Shown: positions 1 through 8,014, counted from the stretch's first letter. The stretch: 34,062 bases of DNA from S012-113 sp965368405 (GCA_965368405.1 CBDUMS010000031.1:1-34062); one strand, 5' to 3'. Translations and numbers: made by a program. Notes: a model not told the origin generated them from the letters alone.

Positions 1-2
1 AC

Positions 3-1037
3 TCCGTAAACAAAGCGGCCTGGGATCATGTTTGGGAATGGGGCGATGGAGAAACTACTACTGCGGTCGATCCGGGATCACATACTTATGCAACCTTTGG
101 ACAATTTGAAGTTAAACTTACGGTGAGTGACCCTGGTGGAAACTGTATCTCTGAAAGTATCGAGATAATTGTTGTTGAACCTGTGTTGCCGGTCGTTGAC
201 TTTGAAGTAGATATCACCGAGGGCTGTCGTGCCTTAACGGTCAATTTCACCAATTTGTCAACCTCGGTTGATCCAAGTACCTATTTCTGGGAGTTTAAAA
301 ACGAGCGGGGAGCTGTTATTGGTACATCAAGTGAAATTAACCCAACCTTCACGTTCTACGACGCCGGTAGAGTAAATGTAACCTTATCGGGTAGTAATCC
401 TTTAGGAATTACTGATACGGAGACTAAGCTAGACTTAATCGAAATATATGAATTACCAACTGCTTCATTCACCGTTACGCCTGAAACAGTATTCCTGCCG
501 GACCAGCTATTATTCACAAGTAATCTAAGTGCTTTAGCAGATGCCTTTGAGTGGGACTTTAATGGCGATGGTGATATCGATTCTGAAGAGTTTGAACCTC
601 AATTCAAGTATGAAGCGGCGGGCGTATATGATATAAGTCTGATAGCTACCAACACGGCCACCACATGTAGCGATACTTTCGAAATTGAGAAAGCAGTTAC
701 GGTTGTTGAAGGTGGTGCAGCAGACATTCCGAATGGCTTCTTCCCTGGATCCAGTGATGGCTCAGTGGGCAATCCTGGCGGACCCGGTGGAGCGGGACCT
801 CCCAACAGTGTATTCTTGCCACGAATTCAAGGTGTTCGCGACGATGGCTTCTTAATGCAGGTATTCGACAGATGGGGTCATCTACTCTTCGAGAGTAAAG
901 ACAAGACTGCTGGATGGAATGGTCGTGATGCCAGCGGTAAGCTTTATCCAGTCGGTGTATATGTATATAAATTAGAACTTGTTTATGTCTCCGGCCAACA
1001 AACAACAGTTGTAGGCGATGTAACTTTGATTAGATAG
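3..1037 (+). CDS. PKD-repeat protein with T9SS type B (gliding-motility) C-terminal sorting domain, 5' truncated
   Basis: This is the 3' part of a larger gene; the frame is open from the first bases of the window. Three PKD-like beta-sandwich units can be read: one at about 3-131 with WEWGDGE and a HTYATFGQFEVKLTVSD end, one at about 190-420, and one at about 455-710 containing EWDFNGDGDID. The last ~100 residues resemble the CHU_C/TIGR04131 sorting domain of cargo secreted by the type IX system: IPNGFFP, then QVFDRWGHLLFES, GWNGRDASGKLYPVGVYVYK and a final GDVTLIR. The usual NGDGxND of that domain is replaced by a Gly/Pro-rich stretch. Expected role (family knowledge): a secreted, surface-attached adhesin or structural protein. 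It is followed after 1 base by a PorP/SprF gene, a common pairing. The substrate or partner is unknown. Confidence 0.88.
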   Translation, partial: SVNKAAWDHVWEWGDGETTTAVDPGSHTYATFGQFEVKLTVSDPGGNCISESIEIIVVEPVLPVVDFEVDITEGCRALTVNFTNLSTSVDPSTYFWEFKNERGAVIGTSSEINPTFTFYDAGRVNVTLSGSNPLGITDTETKLDLIEIYELPTASFTVTPETVFLPDQLLFTSNLSALADAFEWDFNGDGDIDSEEFEPQFKYEAAGVYDISLIATNTATTCSDTFEIEKAVTVVEGGAADIPNGFFPGSSDGSVGNPGGPGGAGPPNSVFLPRIQGVRDDGFLMQVFDRWGHLLFESKDKTAGWNGRDASGKLYPVGVYVYKLELVYVSGQQTTVVGDVTLIR

Positions 1038-1038
1038 A

Positions 1039-2115
1039 ATGATTATATTTGATAAAATGACCAAAAAGATAACCATACTGTCGATAGCACTAGTTTTAAG
1101 TCTGCAGTCTTTGGCTCAGATTGATCCTCAGTTCTCACAATTTTATGCATCGCCATTGATGGTTAATCCAGGCTACACCGGCTCGGTTGCTGAGCACCGT
1201 GTTATATTTAATGGTAGGATTCAATGGCCTAATTTGCCTCAGGCCTATCAAACCATGGCTTTCTCTTACGATTTTTGGAGGCCAGAATTACGCAGTGGTT
1301 TTGGTATTCAGGTTTTAACCGATAAATCGGGTTCCGCTGGTTTACGCTATACAACAGCACGCTTTAATTATTCCTACAAAGTTGTTGTAGGAAATTGGGT
1401 GTTGTCTCCAGGGTTATACTTCGGATATTCTTTGCAATCTTTCGACGCCAATAAATTACTTTTTGGCGACCAACTTGATTTTGGGCAAGGAAACCTCCCC
1501 GGTTCACAAGATCCCAATGTGGCTAAATTGAATAATATTCAATTTTTTGATACGGGTGTTGGCTTCCTGATGTATAACGCAAAGACATGGCTTGGCGCTT
1601 CGGTCTATCAGCTTAATGAACCGAATGCTTCTTTAATTGATGCTGAGGCTAAATGGCCTATGCGTATTACCATTCACGGTGGGACACGAATCCCTGTTTA
1701 CGGCGATCGCTACAAAACGAATATGGTTTCTAGTCTTGCTCCATCATTTATGTATCGTTTCCAGGGAGGAACACACCAATTAGATGTTGGTTTACAATAT
1801 ATGGTATCGCCTGTTGTCGTTGGGATTTGGTATCGAGGGGTGCCTTTTATGAAGAGTGTTAATGAAGGAAACAGCAACGAAGCACTTGTCTTCTCGATGG
1901 GCTTAATCTTTGATTATTTTGAATTTGGATACAGTTATGATTTCACGATCTCTGAACTATCGGCTCGGTCCGGCGGGGCGCACGAAATCTCGCTTCAATA
2001 CGAATTCGGACTAACCGCACATCCACGTAGAGTTAAGCGTAAGAATCAGGTTCTGCCTTGTCCTACTTTCAATAATAAAACCAACTTCGGAGCAGGAATT
2101 TTCCGTAGAAATTGA
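1039..2115 (+). CDS. PorP/SprF family type IX secretion membrane protein
   Basis: A 358-aa outer-membrane protein. A signal peptide (MTKKITILSIALVLSLQSLA, cut before Q) is followed by the family hallmark DPQFSQFYASPLMVNPGYTG, then a beta-barrel-like alternation of aromatic and glycine residues to the end. SprF is needed for secretion of the adhesin SprB in Flavobacterium, and its paralogues usually sit directly after a large PKD/repeat cargo gene, exactly as here (1-base gap after the cargo stop). The inferred role is secretion or surface attachment of the upstream protein. ATG 1039 is the first start; ATG 1057 in the same frame gives a more typical signal peptide and has an A-rich upstream, so it may be the real start. 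The two genes are probably cotranscribed. Confidence 0.9.
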   Translation: MIIFDKMTKKITILSIALVLSLQSLAQIDPQFSQFYASPLMVNPGYTGSVAEHRVIFNGRIQWPNLPQAYQTMAFSYDFWRPELRSGFGIQVLTDKSGSAGLRYTTARFNYSYKVVVGNWVLSPGLYFGYSLQSFDANKLLFGDQLDFGQGNLPGSQDPNVAKLNNIQFFDTGVGFLMYNAKTWLGASVYQLNEPNASLIDAEAKWPMRITIHGGTRIPVYGDRYKTNMVSSLAPSFMYRFQGGTHQLDVGLQYMVSPVVVGIWYRGVPFMKSVNEGNSNEALVFSMGLIFDYFEFGYSYDFTISELSARSGGAHEISLQYEFGLTAHPRRVKRKNQVLPCPTFNNKTNFGAGIFRRN

Positions 2116-2152
2116 TCGGATAATAAATTAATGTTCTGATGCTGATTTGTGC

Positions 2153-2160
2153 TACTTTTG
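2153..2160 (+). promoter_or_regulatory. Bacteroidota -7 promoter element (TAnnTTTG)
   Basis: TACTTTTG matches TAnnTTTG exactly and ends 5 bases before ATG 2166. It lies downstream of the first in-frame ATG (2139), so it argues for 2166 as the start and for a leaderless or nearly leaderless mRNA. I see no clear -33 TTG at the usual spacing. Confidence 0.6.
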
Positions 2161-2165
2161 CACAA

Positions 2166-3587
2166 ATGACCTCTATTATTTCCAAAGACGAGCTATTAGC
2201 AATCCCCGCTGTTGCAGAAGTTATCCAAGCTTCGCGTAAACTCGGGTTGGAATCTTATATTATTGGTGGTTATGTTAGAGATTGGCACTTGTCGCGCCCG
2301 TCAAAGGATATAGATTTTGTGTGTATCGGTAACGGTATTCGCTGGGCAGAAGAAGTTGCTAAGCGGTTACCGGGTAGCAATCTGGCTGTTTATAAAAACT
2401 TTGGAACGGCCTTGGTGAAATGGAAAGATCTTGAACTCGAGTGTGTTGGAGCAAGAAAAGAATCTTACCGCGCAGATTCAAGGAAGCCAATCGTTGAAAA
2501 TGGCACCCTTGAGGATGACCAGAACAGGCGTGATTTTACCATTAATGCGATGGCGATTAGTCTTAATGAAGTAAACCTCGCAGAAATAATAGATCCTTTT
2601 AATGGAGTATCTGACCTGAAAAAACGTCAGCTAAAAACCCCATTGGATCCCGACATTACCTTTTCGGATGATCCGCTACGGATGATGCGCGCCATTCGTT
2701 TTGCAACCCAACTCGACTTCGACATTGAGGCAGTTACCTTCGATAGTATTATTGCTAATGCTAAACGAATAGAGATTGTCTCTATGGAAAGGATCTCGGA
2801 CGAACTCAATAAGATAATTCTTGCTCCAGAACCTTCCTACGGATTTAAGCTCCTGTACCATGCAGGTTTACTTCAAATAATCTTTCCTGAATTTGTGGAA
2901 CTCCATGGCGTAGACGAGGTAAATGGTCATAAGCATAAAGATAATTTTTATCATACCTTACAAGTACTCGACAACGTTTCGCAGTACTCCCTCGATTTAT
3001 GGTTACGATGGGCGGCTATTCTCCACGATATTGCAAAGCCTGCAACCAAGCGATATAATAAAAAAGCAGGATGGACTTTCCACGGCCATGAGGATAAAGG
3101 GGCGCGAATGGTGCCGCATATCTTTCGGCGATTGAAGCTACCCCTGAACGAGCATATGCAATTTGTTCAGAAACTGGTTAAGCTTCATCTCCGACCTATT
3201 GCCTTGGTAAAAGACGATATTACTGATTCTGCCGTTAGAAGATTACTCTTTGAGGCTGGCAAGGATATTGATAGTCTTATGTTACTTTGCAAGGCCGATA
3301 TCACTTCCAAGAATATGGAAAAGGTGAAAAGGTTTAAGAATAATTTTGAGCGTGTTGGCCAAAAGCTAAAAGATGTTGAGCAACGCGATAATATAAGCAA
3401 TTTTCAACCACCTATCAGTGGCGAGCTAATAATGGAAACATTCAAGCTAAAACCAAGTAGGGAGGTAGGCGATATTAAGGATGCAATCCGAGAAGCTATT
3501 CTAGAAGGAAAGATTAAGAATAACTACGAAGAGGCGTATCAAATGATGCTCGATTTAGGTGAGCAGAAAGGATTTAAAACAGATTAA
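2166..3587 (+). CDS. cca: CCA tRNA nucleotidyltransferase (HD-domain type)
   Basis: Adds or repairs the 3' CCA of tRNAs in the cytoplasm using CTP and ATP. Counting from ATG 2166, the class II nucleotidyltransferase head shows GGYVRD at about 34-39 and the metal-binding DID at 48-50, followed by RRDFTINAMA and DPLRMMRAIRFATQ (nucleotide-selection and neck regions). The C-terminal half has an HD phosphohydrolase-like domain with LHDIAKPATK and HGHE. Length (473 aa) is normal for Bacteroidota members. An in-frame ATG at 2139 exists, but the promoter element at 2153-2160 lies inside that extension, so 2166 is preferred. A poly(A) polymerase activity cannot be excluded from sequence, because the two enzymes share this fold. 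A TPR gene follows after 20 bases. Confidence 0.93.
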   Translation: MTSIISKDELLAIPAVAEVIQASRKLGLESYIIGGYVRDWHLSRPSKDIDFVCIGNGIRWAEEVAKRLPGSNLAVYKNFGTALVKWKDLELECVGARKESYRADSRKPIVENGTLEDDQNRRDFTINAMAISLNEVNLAEIIDPFNGVSDLKKRQLKTPLDPDITFSDDPLRMMRAIRFATQLDFDIEAVTFDSIIANAKRIEIVSMERISDELNKIILAPEPSYGFKLLYHAGLLQIIFPEFVELHGVDEVNGHKHKDNFYHTLQVLDNVSQYSLDLWLRWAAILHDIAKPATKRYNKKAGWTFHGHEDKGARMVPHIFRRLKLPLNEHMQFVQKLVKLHLRPIALVKDDITDSAVRRLLFEAGKDIDSLMLLCKADITSKNMEKVKRFKNNFERVGQKLKDVEQRDNISNFQPPISGELIMETFKLKPSREVGDIKDAIREAILEGKIKNNYEEAYQMMLDLGEQKGFKTD

Positions 3588-3607
3588 TAAAGACAAATAA
3601 TAAAACA

Positions 3608-4306
3608 ATGCAAAAGCTAATTTTCACATTCATACTATTTTCCATTGCACTTTCAGTAAATGGGCAAGACTCTACGGCGGTTAAGGATAGTCGGCCGCCG
3701 CTATACTATCTATATCAAAACAATTTCAACCTCGCAAACAGGTATAACGATGGCGCGGCAGCCAAGGAGGCTCTCTATAGCATGATTAATATGGATCCAG
3801 CCAATGACTCTTTACGCTTTACCTTAGCTTATTTCTATTTCGAGGCACAACAATACCCTTCGGCGATCCTGGTTTGCATGGATGTGCTTCAGCTAAATCC
3901 CAAGCACACAGGAGCTCTTGAGATGTCTGCCATATCTTATGAGAACATTGGTCTTAAAGAAAAAGCGCTAACGAACTACGAGCAGTTATATAATTATACC
4001 GATGATCTGGAAGCACTTTATAAACTCACCTTTGTACAGTATGACTTAAAACGATACATAGAATGTCTCGTGAATATCGAAATTTTATTGGAGAAAGAAG
4101 AAATTGATGAAAGAACCATGGTGTTTCAACTGGAAGATGAAGCTCAAAAAGAATTTTCTTTCCGAGTTGCTGTACTTAATCTCCGTGGGTTGGTGAAAAA
4201 AGATCAAGGAGACATTGCAGGTGCTAAGGAAGACTGGCAACAAGCTTTAGAAATCGCCCCAGACTTTGCCTATGCCAAAAATAACCTTGCAGAATTGAAC
4301 AAATAA
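3608..4306 (+). CDS. secreted tetratricopeptide (TPR) repeat protein
   Basis: A 232-aa protein with a signal peptide (MQKLIFTFILFSIALSVNG, then Q) and helical TPR-type repeats: blocks such as DSLRFTLAYFYFEAQQYPSA, ALEMSAISYENIGLKEKALT and RGLVKKDQGDIAGAKEDWQQ carry the typical small/aromatic pattern. The repeats likely form a protein-binding solenoid in the periplasm. No enzymatic motif is visible. It begins 20 bases after the cca stop in the same direction and is probably in the same transcript, although a functional link with tRNA maturation is not apparent. An 87-base gap separates it from the sigma-factor gene. The partner is unknown. Confidence 0.8.
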   Translation: MQKLIFTFILFSIALSVNGQDSTAVKDSRPPLYYLYQNNFNLANRYNDGAAAKEALYSMINMDPANDSLRFTLAYFYFEAQQYPSAILVCMDVLQLNPKHTGALEMSAISYENIGLKEKALTNYEQLYNYTDDLEALYKLTFVQYDLKRYIECLVNIEILLEKEEIDERTMVFQLEDEAQKEFSFRVAVLNLRGLVKKDQGDIAGAKEDWQQALEIAPDFAYAKNNLAELNK

Positions 4307-4393
4307 GGTTCGATTTTGCCTCATTGCAGATATTTATTGTAATATTTATAATTATTTGCAACCCTTAGTATTTATTGGTGTCTTTTAACCGAG

Positions 4394-4951
4394 TTGATTG
4401 AATTGAGTACACCCCAACGTAATTTGCATAGCGATGTGATTAGTCTATGTCTAGACGGAGACCGAAGTGCTCAGCATCAATTATATAATTTATATGCTAA
4501 GGCGATGTATAATATTTGTTATAGAATGACGAACGATGGTGATGAAGCAGCTGATGTGCTTCAGGAGTCATTTATTAGTGCATTTAATAATCTAAGTTCC
4601 TATAAGGGTACGGCATCTTTTGGCGCATGGCTAAAGCGTATTGTAATAAATAAGGCCATTAATCATATCCGGGCTAAAAAGCTCGACCTCGTTCCTCTCG
4701 ACGACTACCAGCCAACGGCTGATCAAGAAGTTCCAGATCAGGAATTATTTATGAACCTCGATCGGATTAAGTCGAGTATTGAAGCTTTACCCGATGGATA
4801 TCGCGTCGTGTTTTCCTTATATCTGCTTGAAGGGTATGACCACAAAGAGATTAGTCAGATTCTGGGAATTACGGAGTCAACATCTAAATCGCAGTACAAT
4901 CGAGCCAAGGCTAAATTAAGAGAGCTTTTATCAAAACAGATAAATAATTAG
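4394..4951 (+). CDS. RNA polymerase ECF sigma factor
   Basis: A 185-aa alternative sigma-70 factor. Region 2 runs from about residue 25 to 95 and contains DEAADVLQESFISAF and FGAWLKRIVINKAINH. Region 4 (about 120-180) has the ALPDGYRVVFSLYLLEGYDH helix and the helix-turn-helix HKEISQILGITESTSKSQYN. The frame has no ATG before residue 37, inside region 2, while the frame is open back to 4352, so the start must be non-ATG. TTG 4394 (or TTG 4403) gives the length expected of the family. A membrane anti-sigma candidate follows after 2 bases and a secreted beta-repeat protein after that, so this is a typical Bacteroidota ECF unit controlling envelope genes. Its target promoter is not identifiable here. 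Confidence 0.9.
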   Translation: MIELSTPQRNLHSDVISLCLDGDRSAQHQLYNLYAKAMYNICYRMTNDGDEAADVLQESFISAFNNLSSYKGTASFGAWLKRIVINKAINHIRAKKLDLVPLDDYQPTADQEVPDQELFMNLDRIKSSIEALPDGYRVVFSLYLLEGYDHKEISQILGITESTSKSQYNRAKAKLRELLSKQINN

Positions 4952-4953
4952 CG

Positions 4954-5472
4954 ATGAGTAAGGATAAACTAGAAATATTTATTCAAGAACATCGAACAGA
5001 AATCGATGATAAAACACCTCCAGATATGATCTGGTCGGGTATCGAAAGAAGGTTGAATAAGAGTAAATGGTATAATAATATTGGCTACTGGAAAGCGGCT
5101 GCAATGCTCTTCTTTGTTCTATCTGCGGCGCTTTTAATTAATAACTTCAACCGATCGACCGGAACAAGCGAGAGCTTGTTGGCTACAGAGTTTGAGAATA
5201 CAGAATCTTATTATTTTAACCTGATTGAGGATAAGGAGAGCTTATTGACTTCTTACTTACAGGATTACCCGGCTTTAGCCAATGACTTTAAAGAGGATCT
5301 TGAAGATCTATCAGAAAACTATAAAACACTGAAGAAAGATTATGATGCGACTGGCAATATTGAAGTACTCAGTGCTTTGATTAAAAACCTGCAATTACAA
5401 CAGGAGCTTCTGAATAATCAATTACAAATAATCGAACTCATACAAAAGGAAAATGAAGATGTATCAATTTAA
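4954..5472 (+). CDS. putative anti-sigma factor, single-pass inner-membrane protein
   Basis: A 172-aa protein with an N-terminal cytoplasmic part of about 45 residues (containing PPDMIWSGIERRL), one hydrophobic segment at about 46-64 (WKAAAMLFFVLSAALLI) and a C-terminal part rich in Glu, Lys and Leu that looks helical and possibly coiled coil. It starts 2 bases after the sigma factor and overlaps the next gene by 20 bases, so the three genes are translated together. The topology and position fit an anti-sigma factor that holds the ECF sigma factor at the membrane. I do not see a zinc-binding (ZAS) motif, so the assignment rests on context. Confidence 0.7.
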   Translation: MSKDKLEIFIQEHRTEIDDKTPPDMIWSGIERRLNKSKWYNNIGYWKAAAMLFFVLSAALLINNFNRSTGTSESLLATEFENTESYYFNLIEDKESLLTSYLQDYPALANDFKEDLEDLSENYKTLKKDYDATGNIEVLSALIKNLQLQQELLNNQLQIIELIQKENEDVSI

Positions 5473-6508
5473 GTTCGCGCTCTTGGCAATATTACTATTG
5501 CCTGTTCTTAGCTATGCGCAAGAAGTCAAAAGCAAAGAGATAAAGAAACAGTATAATGTTTCATCTAATGCCTCCTTAGCTGTCGATGGAAAGTATGGCG
5601 ATGTTCATATTGAGACATGGGATCAAAAGAAGGTCGATGTGCTGATCAAAATAGAGGTAAAAAACCGCTCGGCTTCCAAGGCCCAGAGCTATCTCGATAA
5701 GATTACTATTAGTATCGACGATTCCAATACAGATGATCTTTCGTTTAAAACCAATATCGATGGCAATATCAATAATAACGGCGATGAAAGAATGGAAATT
5801 TCCTATCGCATTAAAGTGCCTAAAACCATGAATCTCGATCTTAAAAACAGCTATGGTAATTTATACCTTCAAGATATCGATGGTAAGGTTAAGCTCAATG
5901 TTGCTTACGGTAATTTTAAAGTTGGCTCACTCTCAGCACCTGTAAACATTAAACTTTCTTATGGGAATGGTGAGGTAGAGAACATTGCCGACGGCGAAGT
6001 AGATGTACGCTATTCTAATCTGGATATCGAAGATGCTGGTAACTTGGAAGTTTCCAATAGCTACTCGAATATTGATTTTGGTGAGTCTAAAGATGTGGAG
6101 TTGGTGAATAAGTATGGCAATCTTACCTGGAAGAGTGTTAATACACTCGATGGGTATTCTAAATACGGTAACGTAAAAATTGCTAAGCTTTATAAAGCAT
6201 TAGATTTCGAGGTAATGTATGGTGGTGGAATTAAAATTGGCTGGATATCCAAGGCTTTCACTTCCATTGATGTTGAATCGAGTTATGCAACCGTTGCCTT
6301 AACCTTCGAAAAAGGTATGTCGGCGATGTTAGAAGCTGAAATGAAGTATTGCAATCTTAAGAATTATGATATTGAATTCGATCATAGCTTTATTGATGAA
6401 AGCGGCTCGATTAAAGAATATAAAGGCAAATTAGGGAATGGGTCTTTCAGTAGTAAAATTACGGTGGCGTCCGAGTATGGAACGGTAAAAATTGGCTACG
6501 CCGATTAA
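5453..6508 (+). CDS. secreted DUF4097-like beta-repeat protein
   Basis: A 351-aa protein with a signal peptide (about residues 1-22, ending SYA before Q) followed by a repeat-rich beta domain. From about residue 120 the unit Y-G/S-N followed by alternating hydrophobic residues recurs roughly every 17-18 residues about ten times: NSYGNLYLQ, VAYGNFKVG, LSYGNGEVE, VRYSNLDIE, NSYSNIDFG, NKYGNLTWK, SKYGNVKIA and so on, which predicts a right-handed beta-helix or solenoid. This pattern is typical of DUF4097/putative adhesin proteins, which in Bacteroidota often follow ECF sigma/anti-sigma pairs. Its ATG (5453, or 5459) lies inside the anti-sigma gene, so translational coupling is likely. It may be an envelope component or sensor of the sigma system; the function is unknown. 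Confidence 0.78.
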   Translation: MKMYQFKFALLAILLLPVLSYAQEVKSKEIKKQYNVSSNASLAVDGKYGDVHIETWDQKKVDVLIKIEVKNRSASKAQSYLDKITISIDDSNTDDLSFKTNIDGNINNNGDERMEISYRIKVPKTMNLDLKNSYGNLYLQDIDGKVKLNVAYGNFKVGSLSAPVNIKLSYGNGEVENIADGEVDVRYSNLDIEDAGNLEVSNSYSNIDFGESKDVELVNKYGNLTWKSVNTLDGYSKYGNVKIAKLYKALDFEVMYGGGIKIGWISKAFTSIDVESSYATVALTFEKGMSAMLEAEMKYCNLKNYDIEFDHSFIDESGSIKEYKGKLGNGSFSSKITVASEYGTVKIGYAD

Positions 6509-6513
6509 GGCAT

Positions 6514-7203
6514 TCATGCAACGATTGGTTGATCGTGTAGTTTACCCTGCTCACATTTCAGTACCCGATATTTGCTAGAGTCGAGCAGACTAAAATCATG
6601 GGTAGCCATTACCACGGTTGTCCCACTACGATTAATCTGATTAAACAGGTCGAGTATACCCGAAGAGACTTCGGGGTCGAGGTTTCCGGTAGGCTCATCT
6701 GCCAGTAAAACTAAAGGCTCGTTAAGCAATGCTCGGGCAATTACAACTCGTTGTTGCTCTCCACCGGATAATTGATGTGGCATCTTATTATTAACAGAGC
6801 CTAAGCCTACGCGCATTAAAACTTCAGCCTGACGTCCTTTCATCTTCGATTTATCTTTCCATCCGGTGGCCCGAAGAACAAATTCTAAGTTCTCACCTAC
6901 GGTACGATCCTGAAATAGCTGGAAATCCTGAAATATGATGCCCAGTTTACGTCTTAGCTTGGGAACCTCTTTTGTTTTAATACCACTTAGCTCTACATCG
7001 GCAATTGAAAGTTTGCCCAGTCGCAATGGCAAGTCGGCGTAGAGGGTACGAAGCAAGGAAGACTTGCCACTACCGGTTCGCCCAACTAAAAACACAAATT
7101 CCCCCTTTTTTACATTGAAATTAACCTCATTCAGAATGGTGTTATTATCCTGAAAGATGCTCACATCAGTCGCTTGTATTATGGGTTCACCTGAAAAACT
7201 CAT
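6514..7203 (-). CDS. ftsE: cell division ATP-binding protein FtsE-like ABC ATPase
   Basis: A 229-aa ABC ATPase without membrane segments. Walker A is GRTGSGKSS (41-49), followed by a Q-loop in IIFQDFQLF, the signature LSGGEQQRVVIARAL (about 145-159), Walker B LVLLADEPTGNLD (164-176) and an H-loop His at about 202. Length and motif wording match FtsE, which with FtsX controls peptidoglycan hydrolases at the septum. No ftsX is in the window, as is usual in Bacteroidota where the two are often separated. It overlaps the upstream 66-aa gene by 4 bases and ends 5 bases from the oppositely oriented beta-repeat gene. A LolD-type ATPase is the main alternative; the isolated position and the small partner gene favour FtsE. 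Confidence 0.82.
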   Translation of the reverse strand: MSFSGEPIIQATDVSIFQDNNTILNEVNFNVKKGEFVFLVGRTGSGKSSLLRTLYADLPLRLGKLSIADVELSGIKTKEVPKLRRKLGIIFQDFQLFQDRTVGENLEFVLRATGWKDKSKMKGRQAEVLMRVGLGSVNNKMPHQLSGGEQQRVVIARALLNEPLVLLADEPTGNLDPEVSSGILDLFNQINRSGTTVVMATHDFSLLDSSKYRVLKCEQGKLHDQPIVA

Positions 7204-7400
7204 TCGAGTCGGGTTAGTTTACCAAACGGTAATTCGGCAATTAGGGATGTTAAATACTCTTCTTTACCAGCCAATCCTATTTTATCTAAATTCTTTAACG
7301 GACGATCTACCCTAAAATAGTCAATTAAAGTAAAGTTTTCGTCCCGAATTTGGATATAGTCCGGAATTTTAGATTTCCCCTTTATTTTTAAGATAAACAT
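7200..7400 (-). CDS. conserved small protein upstream of ftsE
   Basis: A 66-aa protein, basic at the N terminus (MFILKIKGKSKIPDYIQIRD), with a predicted beta-rich start and a DYFRVDRPLKNL motif. No signal peptide or membrane segment is visible. It overlaps ftsE by 4 bases (ATGA), so the two are probably translationally coupled. I recall similar short proteins next to ftsE in other Bacteroidota, but I cannot confirm this here. No function can be assigned. Confidence 0.65.
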   Translation of the reverse strand: MFILKIKGKSKIPDYIQIRDENFTLIDYFRVDRPLKNLDKIGLAGKEEYLTSLIAELPFGKLTRLE

Positions 7401-7516
7401 TGAGTCAATTTGCCTTTATATTATTTGAACAATGGAACGAGCCCGTTAATTCCTTCTTGGCTTAAAATCAGTAAAAATCGCACTGATTAACTAAAACATC
7501 ATTGTCAAAAAAATAA

Positions 7517-7613
7517 AAATGGCAAACCGAATATCGCACCGCTACGACTATCTACCCTTGCTTCCTTCCAGACCTGGGGGAGTTCGATAGGAGCTGGTCG
7601 TACCGATTTGCCG
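7517..7613 (-). ncRNA. ffs: signal recognition particle RNA (4.5S type, small bacterial form)
   Basis: Read on the minus strand, the segment contains the near-invariant SRP core CCAGGTCTGGAAGGAAGCA, including the GGAA tetraloop and the conserved internal loop bound by Ffh (plus positions about 7556-7574). The ends close a stem: GGCAAA at the 5' end (7612-7607) pairs with TTTGCC at the 3' end (7526-7521), and ACGAC pairs with GTCGT further in. The length of about 95 nt fits the short, Alu-less SRP RNA. A perfect -7 element (TATCTTTG, minus strand, 7624-7617) sits just upstream, and a U-rich tract (7519-7506) follows, consistent with termination. The exact ends are inferred. Confidence 0.93.
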
Positions 7614-7616
7614 CCA

Positions 7617-7624
7617 CAAAGATA
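7617..7624 (-). promoter_or_regulatory. -7 promoter element of the SRP RNA gene
   Basis: The minus strand reads TATCTTTG, an exact TAnnTTTG match. A start 4-7 bases downstream would place the RNA 5' end at about 7610-7613, right at the terminal stem of the SRP RNA. No clear -33 box. Confidence 0.6.
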
Positions 7625-7664
7625 AAAGTATTTTTTCAGCTCTACTATACTTGGCACCCAATTT

Positions 7665-7898
7665 CTATTTTTTCACCTTCTGCAGATATAAATTAAATTC
7701 CAAAGGGCTTCCTTTTTTGAATTCATCAAAATCAAGATCTTCATAGATTGTTTTGTCAAATTGCCTATTTGTTTGAAGGACTCTTTGCTCTTTATCTACC
7801 AGTAACTCTAAACCATCAAAAGATTTAGGATTTATCCGTACCAGAATAATACCTTCATCGACTTCTTTTTTGAAATACTCAAAGATTATTTGTGCCAT
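7665..7898 (-). CDS. conserved hypothetical 77-aa protein
   Basis: A small cytoplasmic protein (starts MAQIIFEYFKKEVDEGIILV; no signal peptide or membrane segment) with mixed alpha/beta pattern and an acidic YEDLDFDEF segment. I do not recognise a named family. The gene lies between the SRP RNA and the divergent ribosomal gene bTHX, so it may be a housekeeping protein, but this is only context. A perfect -7 element (TACCTTTG, minus strand) ends 4 bases before its ATG, which both supports this start and suggests a leaderless mRNA. Confidence 0.7.
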   Translation of the reverse strand: MAQIIFEYFKKEVDEGIILVRINPKSFDGLELLVDKEQRVLQTNRQFDKTIYEDLDFDEFKKGSPLEFNLYLQKVKK

Positions 7899-7902
7899 TG
7901 CG

Positions 7903-7910
7903 CAAAGGTA
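7903..7910 (-). promoter_or_regulatory. -7 promoter element, leaderless arrangement
   Basis: CAAAGGTA on the plus strand, TACCTTTG on the minus strand. It is separated from the ATG at 7898 by 4 bases, so transcription would begin at or next to the start codon. Confidence 0.6.
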
Positions 7911-8014
7911 ATACCGTAATAATTTATCGCTAAGTCATTTCTCCCTTTTGGCTCAAAAACATTTGAAATTAGAAGATTATTGGCTAATATGCATAACCTA
8001 ATCAATTACTAGTT

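Noticed and set aside
697..1005. A 102-codon minus-strand open frame opposite the sorting domain.
   Set aside because: It lies wholly within a strong conserved coding region on the other strand and its translation has no domain.
2139..2165. ATG 2139 as the start of the CCA-adding enzyme.
   Set aside because: A -7 promoter element lies within this segment (2153-2160), and the added residues (MLICATFAQ) have no counterpart in the family as I know it; ATG 2166 is preferred.
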